Origin: Paenibacillus sp. FSL M7-0420
Lineage (GTDB): Bacteria > Bacillota > Bacilli > Paenibacillales > Paenibacillaceae
Length of the DNA: 64,000 nucleotides
Reading direction: 5' to 3'
NCBI RefSeq assembly: GCF_038002345.1
Contig: NZ_JBBOCJ010000001.1
Span: forward strand, 2,418,001 to 2,482,000
The position numbers and the translations under genes are program-made. Below are positions 36,299 through 43,997 of the stretch, piece by piece. Each line of letters begins with the position of its first letter. Position 1 is the first letter of the stretch. The notes under the pieces are model-generated. The model made no database searches. It was not told the origin of the DNA and was given only the letters and a program-made list of their open reading frames with translations.

Positions 36299-36330
36299 GA
36301 CAAGCCCCTGCTGATATGCAGGGGCTTGTC
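36299..36330. terminator. Strong hairpin downstream of a small gene
   Basis: A 13-base perfect stem (GACAAGCCCCTGC with GCAGGGGCTTGTC) lies ten bases after the stop of the minus-strand gene at 36341. There is no clear U-tract, so terminator is likely but not certain. Confidence 0.7.
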
Positions 36331-36340
36331 TACTGTCAAA

Positions 36341-36655
36341 CTAAAATCCTAATTTTTTGTAAACCACTTCGGCAAGGGCAGCTTGGGACATTTCATGAAA
36401 CGTTGAAAATTTCGTCGTAGAACGAACATAACTCTCTAAGTCCTCCTGGGGAAGGGCCGCAAAGTCTTCTTTTGATTTAACGCCAACGCCATCTAGAAAA
36501 TCAGAGATATTTTCAGACGGGGTGTGTTTTCGAATAAAGGAATCTGGGAAGAGCTCATCAAAGGACATTTGTTTTTGAGCACCAAGTTCCTGAGCGCCTT
36601 TACTTATTCGATTCAATCTGTTGTTCAATTCTTTAAAGCCAGTTACTTTTACCAT
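36341..36655 (-). CDS. Small unrecognised protein (KGFKELNNRLNRI type)
   Basis: The 104-residue protein begins MVKVTGFKELNNRLNRISKGAQEL, then has FDELFPDSFIRKHTP, a run EDFAALPQEDLESYVRSTT and an end helix EMSQAALAEVVYKKLGF. I have seen this layout in small proteins of mobile regions in many bacteria but know no function. ATG 36655 is preceded by AAAGGTG; the GTG at 36664 overlaps it. It is soluble and acidic. Confidence 0.75.
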   Translation of the reverse strand: MVKVTGFKELNNRLNRISKGAQELGAQKQMSFDELFPDSFIRKHTPSENISDFLDGVGVKSKEDFAALPQEDLESYVRSTTKFSTFHEMSQAALAEVVYKKLGF

Positions 36656-36903
36656 CAAGATCACACCTTTACAAGGATTTTTGTATGATAAACCTTATGT
36701 GTAGAAACTATGGTTATTTTCGGAAAGAAGAGTATGAATATATGATTAAGAACCACTTTTTGAGATGGGGGATATGTGATTCGGGAGGTGATTAACTTGA
36801 CAGTAAATGGTCAAAAAAATAATTAATTTCCGTTTACCTGGAGTTAAAAATTCTCCTTCAGATGTACCCGCATCTGAAGGAGGAGAAATTTAGGTTATGA
36901 TGC

Positions 36904-37035
36904 TTACTTTATTCTCTTGATTAATTTATCAACTTGCTTGTTCACTTCACGTGAAATTTCGCGTTCAAACTTTTTTAGATCATTTTTGGTTTGTGACTTT
37001 GAACCGCCGACTCTAATTTTGAATGTTTTACTCAT
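36904..37035 (-). CDS. Very small basic protein (43 residues)
   Basis: AAGGAGG lies directly upstream of the ATG at 37035 and the frame gives 43 residues: MSKTFKIRVGGSKSQTKNDL followed by a highly charged helix ending in KLIKRIK. No family is recognised. It lies 28 bases downstream of another 43-residue gene on the same strand, so the two probably share a transcript. Confidence 0.7.
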   Translation of the reverse strand: MSKTFKIRVGGSKSQTKNDLKKFEREISREVNKQVDKLIKRIK

Positions 37036-37063
37036 AGATTCCTCCTTGATTTGGTATTTAATA

Positions 37064-37195
37064 TTATTTGGATTGCGAGAGGACGCTGGCAGCTAAAGAC
37101 TTGGTCAATTTACTTGTTTGTTTGCTTTGCAGAGCTTTCGAAGCAACAGTAGACATCTTGGAACTAGAAGTTTTTTGAGAACTAGATTTAGCCAT
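37064..37195 (-). CDS. Very small Ser/Lys-rich protein (43 residues)
   Basis: The ATG at 37195 follows AGGAGG and the 43 residues are low in complexity: MAKSSSQKTSSSKMSTVASK, then ALQSKQTSKLTKSLAASVLSQSK. The chain is basic, without aromatic residues, and similar small proteins occur near hypothetical island genes. It is followed by the other 43-residue gene. The frame stays open upstream to 37267 but only the later ATG has a binding site. Confidence 0.7.
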   Translation of the reverse strand: MAKSSSQKTSSSKMSTVASKALQSKQTSKLTKSLAASVLSQSK

Positions 37196-37858
37196 AATAC
37201 AGACCTCCTTTTCTATATATTGTGCTTTCGAAATAAGATTAACCCAATATATTGTGTTTGTAAACATATTTTTCTATTAACAGGTTATCCACAGGATATT
37301 AGCGGAAAGTACACATGTTCCCATGGATTTATCACCAAAAAGGAACAGATTGAATGTGGGAATATCAAATGTTATGGCGAACGTATGATCTGTTTTTGGA
37401 AGATGAAGATGGGTATTCTTAACTCTCTCCATGAAGTATCATGGATGAAAATGCTTTGCTAACGGAGAAGAAGAAGGGCATACGAAAATAGTGGACTATA
37501 AGAAGTGGAGTGTACGATATGAACAGATGATTCACCACAAAAGCTGCTAGCTACAAAGTGTAAAGTTAGTGGGTGCCCCTGTAGAAAACTGGTTGGAGTC
37601 GAATTCAAATGTTTAAATTGTTTTTCATTACAACACATTGGATGAAAACCCTGTTAGGAGATAACTCTAAGTAAGGTGTAGCAATCGGTGTATGGGCTTA
37701 ACAGAGTTGATTGAGACGTTCAATGACTAATAAGAAAAATATATTGATAAGCAATGGCCGCTCTGCTTCATAAAATGGGTAGTTTGAGAATGGTGAATTG
37801 TTGAAACCCAAATTATACAAACCATTTCAAATTCGGGTGAATACAAAGAGAGCCGCCT
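37196..37858. other. 660-base region without a supported gene; possible gene relic
   Basis: No frame here has both start and ribosome binding site. A stretch at about 37522-37646 reads, without a start codon, as KCKVSGCPCRKL followed by FKCLNCFSL, a zinc-knuckle-like pattern just before a stop, so it may be the remains of a small gene. The rest is AT-rich with no repeat that I can see. Confidence 0.4.
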
Positions 37859-38083
37859 TCAGCGACTCCCCCATATTTCACTTCCAAAGTATACTGTACC
37901 GAAGAATCCAGAAACAATTAATAGTACCGATAAAATACTCACCACATTGCGTATGAATCCATTTTCAATCCTTCGAATAAGGAGAAAACAAATAAGGCCG
38001 ATTACTGCAACTGCAACCCCACCTAAAATGATTGGTCCTGTGGTTTTCCATAAATCTATGTTCCCAAATAAATTGATCTTCAT
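37859..38083 (-). CDS. Small two-segment membrane protein, unrecognised
   Basis: The 74-residue protein starts MKINLFGNIDLWKTTGPI, with membrane segments IILGGVAVAVIGLICFLLI and VVSILSVLLIVSGFFGTVYF separated by a short basic loop (RRIENGFIR). ATG 38083 is preceded by AGGAGG. Two-segment membrane proteins of this size in defence-like islands can be holin-like effectors or simple membrane proteins; nothing here decides. Confidence 0.7.
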   Translation of the reverse strand: MKINLFGNIDLWKTTGPIILGGVAVAVIGLICFLLIRRIENGFIRNVVSILSVLLIVSGFFGTVYFGSEIWGSR

Positions 38084-38261
38084 TGAATCCCTCCTGGTGC
38101 CTATGTTCGACAAAAAGGGGGTTTATTCCTGCTATAAGGTTTTATGATTTGAACATGAGGCAACCACCACATTGAAGATATAATCCCTGTTGCTGTAACT
38201 AATAATTGACCTGTTAACCCAAAGTTTGTTTCAATTCCGAAAACACAACGAAAAATTAAAG

Positions 38262-38936
38262 TTAATTATGCTTAAGCTCACTTAAATCGCGTTTTTTCAT
38301 CATTGTAATTGCTTGTAACAAGCCCCCAGTAATTTTCCCACCAGCGAGTCGGTTGCATATGAATTTAGGAGAAAAATGATTTAAAAAGTGATCTTCCTTA
38401 CGGTATGTCTCGTTTACGGTGTATGCAAAAATTCTTGTCGTATCCAGAGCACGAAAACTATCAATGGAAAGGATCGAGGAATTAACATTACCCATTGGAA
38501 AAAGAAGCCGATCAAAAGATTTGGTCTTCGTCCAGTGTTGTTTAATACGTTTTTTAATATCATCTGTGGTACCAATATATAACTGGCAGTATTCATCGAG
38601 CACCATCAAATAATAACCCGATTTTTGGTCATACAAGTTGAGATCAAACACTTCGATAAACGAGTTATTTGTGCTAAGAAAATTTCTTATTTCGTTATTA
38701 AATTCATCGCGGCTTAATAAAGAGAAATATTCCATATTCAAATCGTAATTTTTCAGACTTTCCTCTAGCTGTTTCGTACACCATTCATCTGAATAAAGCT
38801 TTCCTTCCTCATCAGCATAAATATCTGCGGAAGAATGACCCAATGAATTTTTGTTGTTAACCACTGCGTACTTCTCTCGGGTTAGCTTTAATCCTCGTTT
38901 TCCTTCAAGTACCTTTAAAGCAAAATGATAAGGCAT
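38262..38936 (-). CDS. GIY-YIG nuclease domain protein
   Basis: The 224-residue protein has a C-terminal GIY-YIG-like domain: GYYLMVLDEYCQLYIGTTDD, then IKKRIKQHW, the strand RIFAYT and an ETYRKEDHFLNHFSPKFICN segment holding the later Glu/Asn positions. The N-terminal 100 residues (MPYHFALKVLEGKRGLKL) are of unknown fold. GIY-YIG domains cut DNA and are found in homing enzymes, restriction enzymes and repair proteins. ATG 38936 is chosen because AGGAGG lies upstream, instead of the TTG at 38993. It is 72 bases after the 353-residue gene on the same strand, probably one operon. Confidence 0.8.
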   Translation of the reverse strand: MPYHFALKVLEGKRGLKLTREKYAVVNNKNSLGHSSADIYADEEGKLYSDEWCTKQLEESLKNYDLNMEYFSLLSRDEFNNEIRNFLSTNNSFIEVFDLNLYDQKSGYYLMVLDEYCQLYIGTTDDIKKRIKQHWTKTKSFDRLLFPMGNVNSSILSIDSFRALDTTRIFAYTVNETYRKEDHFLNHFSPKFICNRLAGGKITGGLLQAITMMKKRDLSELKHN

Positions 38937-39008
38937 AAATCCTCCTATTTCTACTAATAATTCGAGGCCTGTACTTGTCCATTCTTGTTCCAAACAAGCC
39001 TGATCATG

Positions 39009-40070
39009 TTAAATTTTTATTAAAGGTAGATTTAATTTTATGGATAGCTCTTCAGCTGTAGTTACTGAAAAATCACTGGTTTTTTCAGTTTCTAGTAGAA
39101 AGACAGCAATTGGATTTGTATCAGCGTTATTAAATAGTACGATTTCATTATATGTATCACTTTCTATAACGTCCTCCATACTACCTTTTTGATTCTTTAT
39201 TGAATTCATTTCAATTTCTTCAATATGCATGGTTTTGCACGCATCATAATCATTGTACTGAAAATATTTATTTGGTCCTAGCGGTGTAGAAGTAAGCGAA
39301 AAAAATTCAGCTTCGATGTATGAGGAAGTGAAAGGAAGGTGATTTGCATAGCAATCAGAGTTACTAATGAGCATTACATTCTCTACAGAAGGCTGATAAA
39401 CAAATCCAAATTTCGATTTTTGATAGGTCCCTTGAAATTCGTCAGTAATTAAACTTGTAGAAATAATAGGATAGCTCTTAGCATTTTTAAGAGCATTTTC
39501 AGCATTAGTGCGTATTGCATGTACCAAAAATTTAAACTTATGCCCTCGTTGATACACATTAGGGTTAGTTAGTTGATTCTCCCATACCCTCAATGTAATT
39601 TTTGCTAGTGGGTTTTCAACATAATATTGGAAATCAACGTATGCATTATATCGGCTAATTAATATATCGTCATCCAAATCTAACTGTCTAATTAACCTCC
39701 TATTGGTATCGTACGTGGAAGACAAACCTTCCTTTATAGAGGATAATATATCCAATCTACCTTTTTTGAAATCAGCAAACTGCTCTTTTTTTATTTGAAG
39801 ATATTCGTTAATTTTTTTTATTGATTCCAAATCATCATTAGTGAAGTTCTTGAATGTACCATCTAAAATTAAATTCATATTGCGTTCTGTCTGTTCTAAT
39901 CTTCTTTCCAAACGTTGATCATCAAATTTGATTGAATTTATAATATTAGCTAAAGTTTCATAACATTCAGAATCAAAATTATTTGAACATGCTATTTTGT
40001 CAAACTTTCTGCGTCTCGCGTACAATAAACTATGAATTATTGTCCGCTGAAACATATTATCATCATACAT
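39009..40070 (-). CDS. Unrecognised protein, possibly ADP-ribosyltransferase-like C-terminal domain
   Basis: The 353-residue protein has a long helical N-terminal half (residues 20-130) and a C-terminal half with, in order, FLVHAIRTNAEN, YPIISTSLITDEF, FGFVYQP, and TYNEIVLFNN. An Arg-containing strand, an S-T-S strand and a late Glu-containing strand in that order is how R-S-E type ADP-ribosyltransferases are laid out, so such a domain is possible. This is a pattern match only; the motifs are weak. ATG 40070 follows a GGGCGG site. The GIY-YIG gene lies downstream on the same strand, so the pair may form a two-gene system. Confidence 0.7.
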   Translation of the reverse strand: MYDDNMFQRTIIHSLLYARRRKFDKIACSNNFDSECYETLANIINSIKFDDQRLERRLEQTERNMNLILDGTFKNFTNDDLESIKKINEYLQIKKEQFADFKKGRLDILSSIKEGLSSTYDTNRRLIRQLDLDDDILISRYNAYVDFQYYVENPLAKITLRVWENQLTNPNVYQRGHKFKFLVHAIRTNAENALKNAKSYPIISTSLITDEFQGTYQKSKFGFVYQPSVENVMLISNSDCYANHLPFTSSYIEAEFFSLTSTPLGPNKYFQYNDYDACKTMHIEEIEMNSIKNQKGSMEDVIESDTYNEIVLFNNADTNPIAVFLLETEKTSDFSVTTAEELSIKLNLPLIKI

Positions 40071-40593
40071 TTTCTTACCGCCCTTAATAAAAATTTGGAA
40101 AGTTAACCGCAGATTAAAAGCTGATAATACAATCAATTTATTAAAGAAACATTCCAAATTCGCCTATGATTGCTCAACGAATCTCTGTTTACTTCATCAG
40201 ATTGATAGTGGATTTTGAGTATTTTCTAACGAGGTATCAAGAACAATCCCTCTCGGTGAAAACAGTTATACTTTAAATTGTGATTTCAAAAAGTTATGCC
40301 AGTCATTATGTAAGTCCATTTTTATATCATAATTATATGTGATCATATTGATCTATTCCTTGTACACTAGTATCTTAATTATCAATTTATTAGAAAACTC
40401 CAGGATAATAATAACATACCTTTTGAAGTGAAAAGGAAGTAATTTGCCTTGTTATTCTCGTGTGGGTCCCAATTCGGATATTTATTATAGAAAATCATGA
40501 TGGATTTATTTAATGCATAGCATAATAATTTCATGAATACCCTACATTAAAGTGTGATTTAATAAGCGAAAGTTGAGAGGAGCTCAGAATAAC
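40071..40593. other. AT-rich divergent intergenic region
   Basis: About 520 bases between the divergent 353-residue and HEPN genes, with no gene and no repeat of note. It must hold promoters for both, but the sequence is so AT-rich that no single choice stands out. Confidence 0.4.
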
Positions 40594-41829
40594 ATGACTG
40601 ATGAAGAACATTTAAAGAAAATGCTTGTTGAAGATGATAAACTTTCATTTTTTTATTTTCATGGTAAGGGAATATTGATTGATAATTCTCCAATTTCTGT
40701 ATTGTGGGGAGTGAGTGTAGATATTTCAGGTAACAAGAAATTTGCAGCTATGACAGATGGAATTTATCATGTGGAGTATAAATCTGGAGCTCTCATGAGA
40801 AAAATGGAACTTAAAGGAGAATCGAGTACAGGGGAATGGAAAATTAGATCTTCTGATATTGTTATTAAGTCACAAGAAGATTCTACAGAATTGAATAGAA
40901 CTATTCTCAAATGTACATTTAGTCAATTATTTATGGAAAAAGATTATGATCATATTGATTCTTTAAAGGCCTATGTCACAAACTTCGATTTTATGGGGCT
41001 GGAAGTAAGTACATATGGTTTTAAAAAAAAACGAGATAAGTTTTCTTTAAACCTAGAGAAAAAAACATGTCAATTCAAGTATGTTGAAAATTATAGCAAA
41101 ATAAAACAATTCTTAAAATCAGAAAAAATTTCATCTGGTATATTATCTACGGTATCAATTTATTCTGAGACTCAAGAAACCTTTGAGACACTTTCTAAAG
41201 AACTTACTGATTTAACATTATTCTTGAGTTCGCTGACACTCAATACAAACTATGCACATTTGACTGAATACTACTCAAGTGATTCTCTAGTGAAAATTGA
41301 AGTTTCTAATTCAATAATTTCTAAAATTCACAACAATGTAATCATTGATAATCATCATATAACAGCAGGACTCTTAAAAGCATTTGAAAAATCATATCAA
41401 AAATTTAAAGATATTAAAGCTGTTTTGGATTTGAACAGATATATTCATCTAATGACTGAGCTTCAAAATCAAAAATTTATCGAATTAAAAATGGCGAACT
41501 TAATTTTAGTATTTGAAAACCTTTTATCCAAATATTTGGTTTTACAAGGTATGGAGATAAATGAAGTTGAAGACTTAAACATACAGCAAAAACTCGGAAG
41601 GGTTAATAAGGAACTTAAGTTCATACCTAAGAATTTATTAGGAGATGAATTTAGAGCTGGAGTTAGAAATCCATTATTCCATACAGGTAGTATCCCTTTT
41701 AAATCGATAGAGGAGAAAATTGAGATATTCAATGAATATTATGATTTGCTAATTAGGATATATTTGAAGATAATTAGCGTAGAAGGATGTTATATTTCAA
41801 GAAAAAATTATTTACCTGAATTAATCTAA
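40594..41829 (+). CDS. Putative HEPN-domain RNase (ApeA-like)
   Basis: The 411-residue protein has a strand-rich N-terminal half (residues 15-190) and a helical C-terminal half. Near the end is FRAGVRNPLFHTGSIPF, an R-x4-H motif (RNPLFH) of the kind that forms the RNase centre of HEPN domains, flanked by the expected helices (MANLILVFENLLSKYLVLQG before and EKIEIFNEYYDLLIRIYLKI after). HEPN proteins with a variable N-terminal half such as ApeA act in abortive phage defence by cutting RNA. ATG 40594 lies 11 bases after AGAGGAG. It is followed by its own terminator, so it may act alone. The N-terminal half is unrecognised. Confidence 0.75.
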   Translation: MTDEEHLKKMLVEDDKLSFFYFHGKGILIDNSPISVLWGVSVDISGNKKFAAMTDGIYHVEYKSGALMRKMELKGESSTGEWKIRSSDIVIKSQEDSTELNRTILKCTFSQLFMEKDYDHIDSLKAYVTNFDFMGLEVSTYGFKKKRDKFSLNLEKKTCQFKYVENYSKIKQFLKSEKISSGILSTVSIYSETQETFETLSKELTDLTLFLSSLTLNTNYAHLTEYYSSDSLVKIEVSNSIISKIHNNVIIDNHHITAGLLKAFEKSYQKFKDIKAVLDLNRYIHLMTELQNQKFIELKMANLILVFENLLSKYLVLQGMEINEVEDLNIQQKLGRVNKELKFIPKNLLGDEFRAGVRNPLFHTGSIPFKSIEEKIEIFNEYYDLLIRIYLKIISVEGCYISRKNYLPELI

Positions 41830-41842
41830 AAGGATGTGAGGG

Positions 41843-41871
41843 ATGCGGCTACAATTGTAGTCGCATTTTTA
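41843..41871 (+). terminator. Rho-independent terminator after the HEPN gene
   Basis: A stem with one mismatch (ATGCG, CTACAA with TTGTAG, CGCAT) is followed directly by TTTTTAG, 14 bases after the stop codon. Confidence 0.85.
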
Positions 41872-42019
41872 GTTTGATCATTGTCATAATTGTTATAGTG
41901 TGCCGTTTTTAAAAGCTCATCGTTCTATAATACTATTTCAAGCAACTGAACATAAAAGTGTTCTCATGAAGCATCAGAGTGACATGATAAATTTATGTAT
42001 ATTAATTATTAAATATATT

Positions 42020-42079
42020 CTTAAAGTTATACTTGTAGTAATACTTGAAGTTATTCTTGAAGTTTTTCTTGATGGGTGT
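42020..42079. repeat. 12-bp tandem repeat array
   Basis: Four to five units of twelve bases lie head to tail: CTTAAAGTTATA, CTTGTAGTAATA, CTTGAAGTTATT, CTTGAAGTTTTT, CTTGATGGGTGT. They stop about 35 bases before the start of the next gene. An overlapping frame encodes LEVI-like repeats but has no binding site. Confidence 0.8.
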
Positions 42080-42113
42080 TATCATAAAATCAACAAATAC
42101 AGGAGGCGATAAT

Positions 42114-42530
42114 ATGACAGAACAACAGCAGAAGATTAATGTCATTCGGCAATTGCTTCAGGACAAAGAAACAGAAAAAGAAGAATTAAAAAAACAAAGT
42201 GATCTTATAATGATGCAGATAAAGCAGGTCGACAATGCAATAGAGGCATTCGAACTTGAGCTTGCGAAATTAACGGGTAAAGCAATTCCAATTAAAGAAG
42301 TTCCACTTAAAGGGGCCGAGATTGGAGTAGCAGCGCTTGAAGCTCTTCGCATTATGGGTGGAGAGGCGCATTATACGGAGGTCAAAGCTGAGATTGAAAA
42401 GACGCATTCAATCAGTGGCATCGACGACAAAAGTAAGGGGGATTCGGTTTGGAACCAACTTAACAAGAATTCTTTTGTTGAAAAGTTAGGACGAGGGTTG
42501 TTTCGAATTAAAGAGAGGCCTGAAAGCTAG
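42114..42530 (+). CDS. Coiled-coil plus winged-helix protein
   Basis: The 138-residue protein begins with a coiled coil (residues about 5-55, rich in Gln, Lys and Glu) and ends with a winged-helix-like domain: GVAALEALRIMGGEAHYTEV, KGDSVWNQLNKNSFVEKL and the wing GRGLFRI. Such domains are DNA-binding and found in regulators and restriction accessory proteins. ATG 42114 follows AGGAGG. Its C-terminal wing closely resembles that of the minus-strand protein at 43998-44426 (GRGMYRI), and the two lie on either side of the DUF3800 gene and its RNAs, so they may belong to the same system. Confidence 0.8.
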   Translation: MTEQQQKINVIRQLLQDKETEKEELKKQSDLIMMQIKQVDNAIEAFELELAKLTGKAIPIKEVPLKGAEIGVAALEALRIMGGEAHYTEVKAEIEKTHSISGIDDKSKGDSVWNQLNKNSFVEKLGRGLFRIKERPES

Positions 42531-42596
42531 AATAGAATAAATAATGTGTATAGTTTTTCTTTAACAAAGAAGATTAAAATTCGTGGGATGAGGTAC

Positions 42597-42690
42597 GGTG
42601 GGATCTCCATGTATAGTTAATCAGTATTAGAATAATATTAATGATTTTTGCCTTTCTACGTTTGTTTAATTTGAAGATTTCGATCCCACC
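42597..42690 (+). ncRNA. Candidate structured RNA upstream of the DUF3800 gene
   Basis: A perfect nine-base inverted repeat (GGTGGGATC 42597-42605, GATCCCACC 42682-42690) encloses a second element: AATCA/TGATT (42619-42623 with 42642-42646) around TATTA-GAA-TAATA. The nested order would give a stable multi-part stem. There is no coding frame across it and no U-tract after it. Whether it is a transcribed RNA or a DNA site is unknown. Confidence 0.5.
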
Positions 42691-42786
42691 AATAACCATC
42701 GCATGTTTTTAATGTCGGCGGCTATTATCAATACAATTGAAATGATATAATTAGAAAAACTTTTGTTTATTTGGAGGATTTATCAA

Positions 42787-43563
42787 GTGGATGAATATTA
42801 TTTATTCTTAGACGAGAGTGTGACTCATAACGGGGCTTTCCTTGATCAAGTTTTTTGTGTTGCGGGTGTTGTACTAAAGAAAGAGGACTATGAAAATAGT
42901 CTAATTCCGTTAATGAATGATTTGAAGAATAGTATATGGAGTGACTTACCTAATCCTACTGATTTGGTTTTGCACGAAAAAGAAGTGAGAGAGGCACAAT
43001 TTAATCGAAAACCGAGAGCAGATATTAAACCTCATTTTAGAAGGTTTCGAAATTCTCAATCATTGACCCCACTATTTAGTGGATTGAAGAATATTCTTGA
43101 TACGGTCCCATGTCATGTTCTTGGGGCTGCAATTCATTTTAATACTCTGAACAGCTACTTTAATTGTGATATACAAACGACAAGCTATTTAACTGCAATG
43201 CAGATTGTACTTGAAAACTATTGTCAATTTTTGAAAACTAAAAATGGTGTAGGGCATGTATTTGTTGAATCTAGAGAGGCTCAAGACACTGAAGTGAGGA
43301 TGCATTTCCATCATATTAAAGCCATGGGAAGCCTCTTTGTCAGTCCTCATGCGATGCAAAAATTATTAAGAGATATTTCCTTTCCACCGAAAACAGAAAA
43401 TAATGTTGGGCTACAAGTTGCCGATTTTATTCCTAATCCATTCGCTAGAAATACTTTGGGAATAAAGCAAAATAAGCATAATTTATATCAAAATTTGAGG
43501 GGATTAAGGTATGATGGAAGTATCGGGAAATTTGATCGTTTCGGGATTAAGGTCATGCCTTAG
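42787..43563 (+). CDS. DUF3800 domain protein
   Basis: The 258-residue protein shows the DUF3800 pattern: an N-terminal strand with YYLFLDES, a first-third VAGVVLKKEDY strand, the middle VGHVFVESREA strand and the late LQVADFIPNPFAR motif. The acidic residues at those points are those expected of an RNase H-like metal site. DUF3800 proteins are common in mobile and defence regions; candidate RNA motifs named DUF3800-I onward have been reported near such genes, but the function is not known. GTG 42787 is chosen because GGAGG lies nine bases upstream. The gene is flanked on both sides by structured noncoding sequences. Confidence 0.85.
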   Translation: MDEYYLFLDESVTHNGAFLDQVFCVAGVVLKKEDYENSLIPLMNDLKNSIWSDLPNPTDLVLHEKEVREAQFNRKPRADIKPHFRRFRNSQSLTPLFSGLKNILDTVPCHVLGAAIHFNTLNSYFNCDIQTTSYLTAMQIVLENYCQFLKTKNGVGHVFVESREAQDTEVRMHFHHIKAMGSLFVSPHAMQKLLRDISFPPKTENNVGLQVADFIPNPFARNTLGIKQNKHNLYQNLRGLRYDGSIGKFDRFGIKVMP

Positions 43564-43601
43564 TTAAATCCAAGATTTAAGCTGATTTTTGAATTACTTT
43601 A

Positions 43602-43630
43602 TTGACATACTACCTTTTTGGACTTATAAT
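43602..43630 (+). promoter_or_regulatory. Consensus sigma-A promoter
   Basis: TTGACA (43602-43607), a 17-base spacer and TATAAT (43625-43630) form a perfect consensus promoter. Transcription would start near 43637, at the first structured element. No gene follows on the plus strand until 44954, so it drives a noncoding RNA. Confidence 0.9.
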
Positions 43631-43636
43631 AACTTC

Positions 43637-43763
43637 AAAAGGGATTGGGGAACTTTGCTTAAGGCACATGATTAATTTCATGGAGATTATAACTTACGGC
43701 TTTCTTTGAGAAAAGTGAGTTTTTAATCCGAAGTTCACACGCAAACTCTTTTTATTTTTTTGT
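43637..43763 (+). ncRNA. Candidate ncRNA, first copy (downstream of DUF3800)
   Basis: A consensus promoter lies just before it and a terminator (GAGTTT / AAACTC then TTTTTATTTTTTT, 43717-43760) ends it, giving about 125 nt. It shares a 42-base core with the second copy, from GGATTGGGGA to CACATGATTAATTTCATG. GGATT (43642-43646) can pair with AATCC (43725-43729) and GAACTT (43650-43655) with AAGTTC (43731-43736); the order is crossed, as in a pseudoknot. No open frame of use is seen. Confidence 0.7.
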
Positions 43764-43804
43764 TTTTGTTTGTATAATTCTCTTCATGTTTACATATTAC
43801 TATA

Positions 43805-43904
43805 CAAAGGATTGGGGAGCGTTGCTTAATTGCACATGATTAATTTCATGCTGTCGCTCACATGCAATCCTTGTTAACGGTCCCCGTAAGGGGACCGTTT
43901 CTTT
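43805..43904 (+). ncRNA. Candidate ncRNA, second copy, with terminator
   Basis: The element folds cleanly: AAGGATTG (43807-43814) pairs with CAATCCTT (43865-43872), GAGCG (43817-43821) with CGCTC (43855-43859), and CATGA with TCATG around a TTAATT loop (43835-43850). It shares 42 bases with the copy at 43637, at roughly 85% identity. It ends in a strong terminator. Its own promoter is not clear, so it could also be reached from the promoter at 43602. Confidence 0.7.
43876..43904 (+). terminator. Rho-independent terminator of the second ncRNA
   Basis: A ten-base perfect stem (AACGGTCCCC / GGGGACCGTT) with a GTAA tetraloop is followed by TCTTT. Confidence 0.9.
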
Positions 43905-43997
43905 ATGCTCATTTTCGTGAGGTGGAAAAGGAAAGTTAGGCATTGATCCTTCCTGGTATTCGTAACAAAATTCGATATTTGTTAAGTTAAACGAACT

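Noticed and set aside
37118..37462. 114-codon plus-strand frame
   Set aside because: It runs antisense through the well-supported 43-residue gene at 37064-37195 and has no binding site.
41900..42112. 70-codon frame with hydrophobic LEVI repeats ending at the start of the winged-helix gene
   Set aside because: No ribosome binding site, and the hydrophobic repeat comes from the 12-bp tandem array; a tiny membrane peptide cannot be excluded but is not supported.
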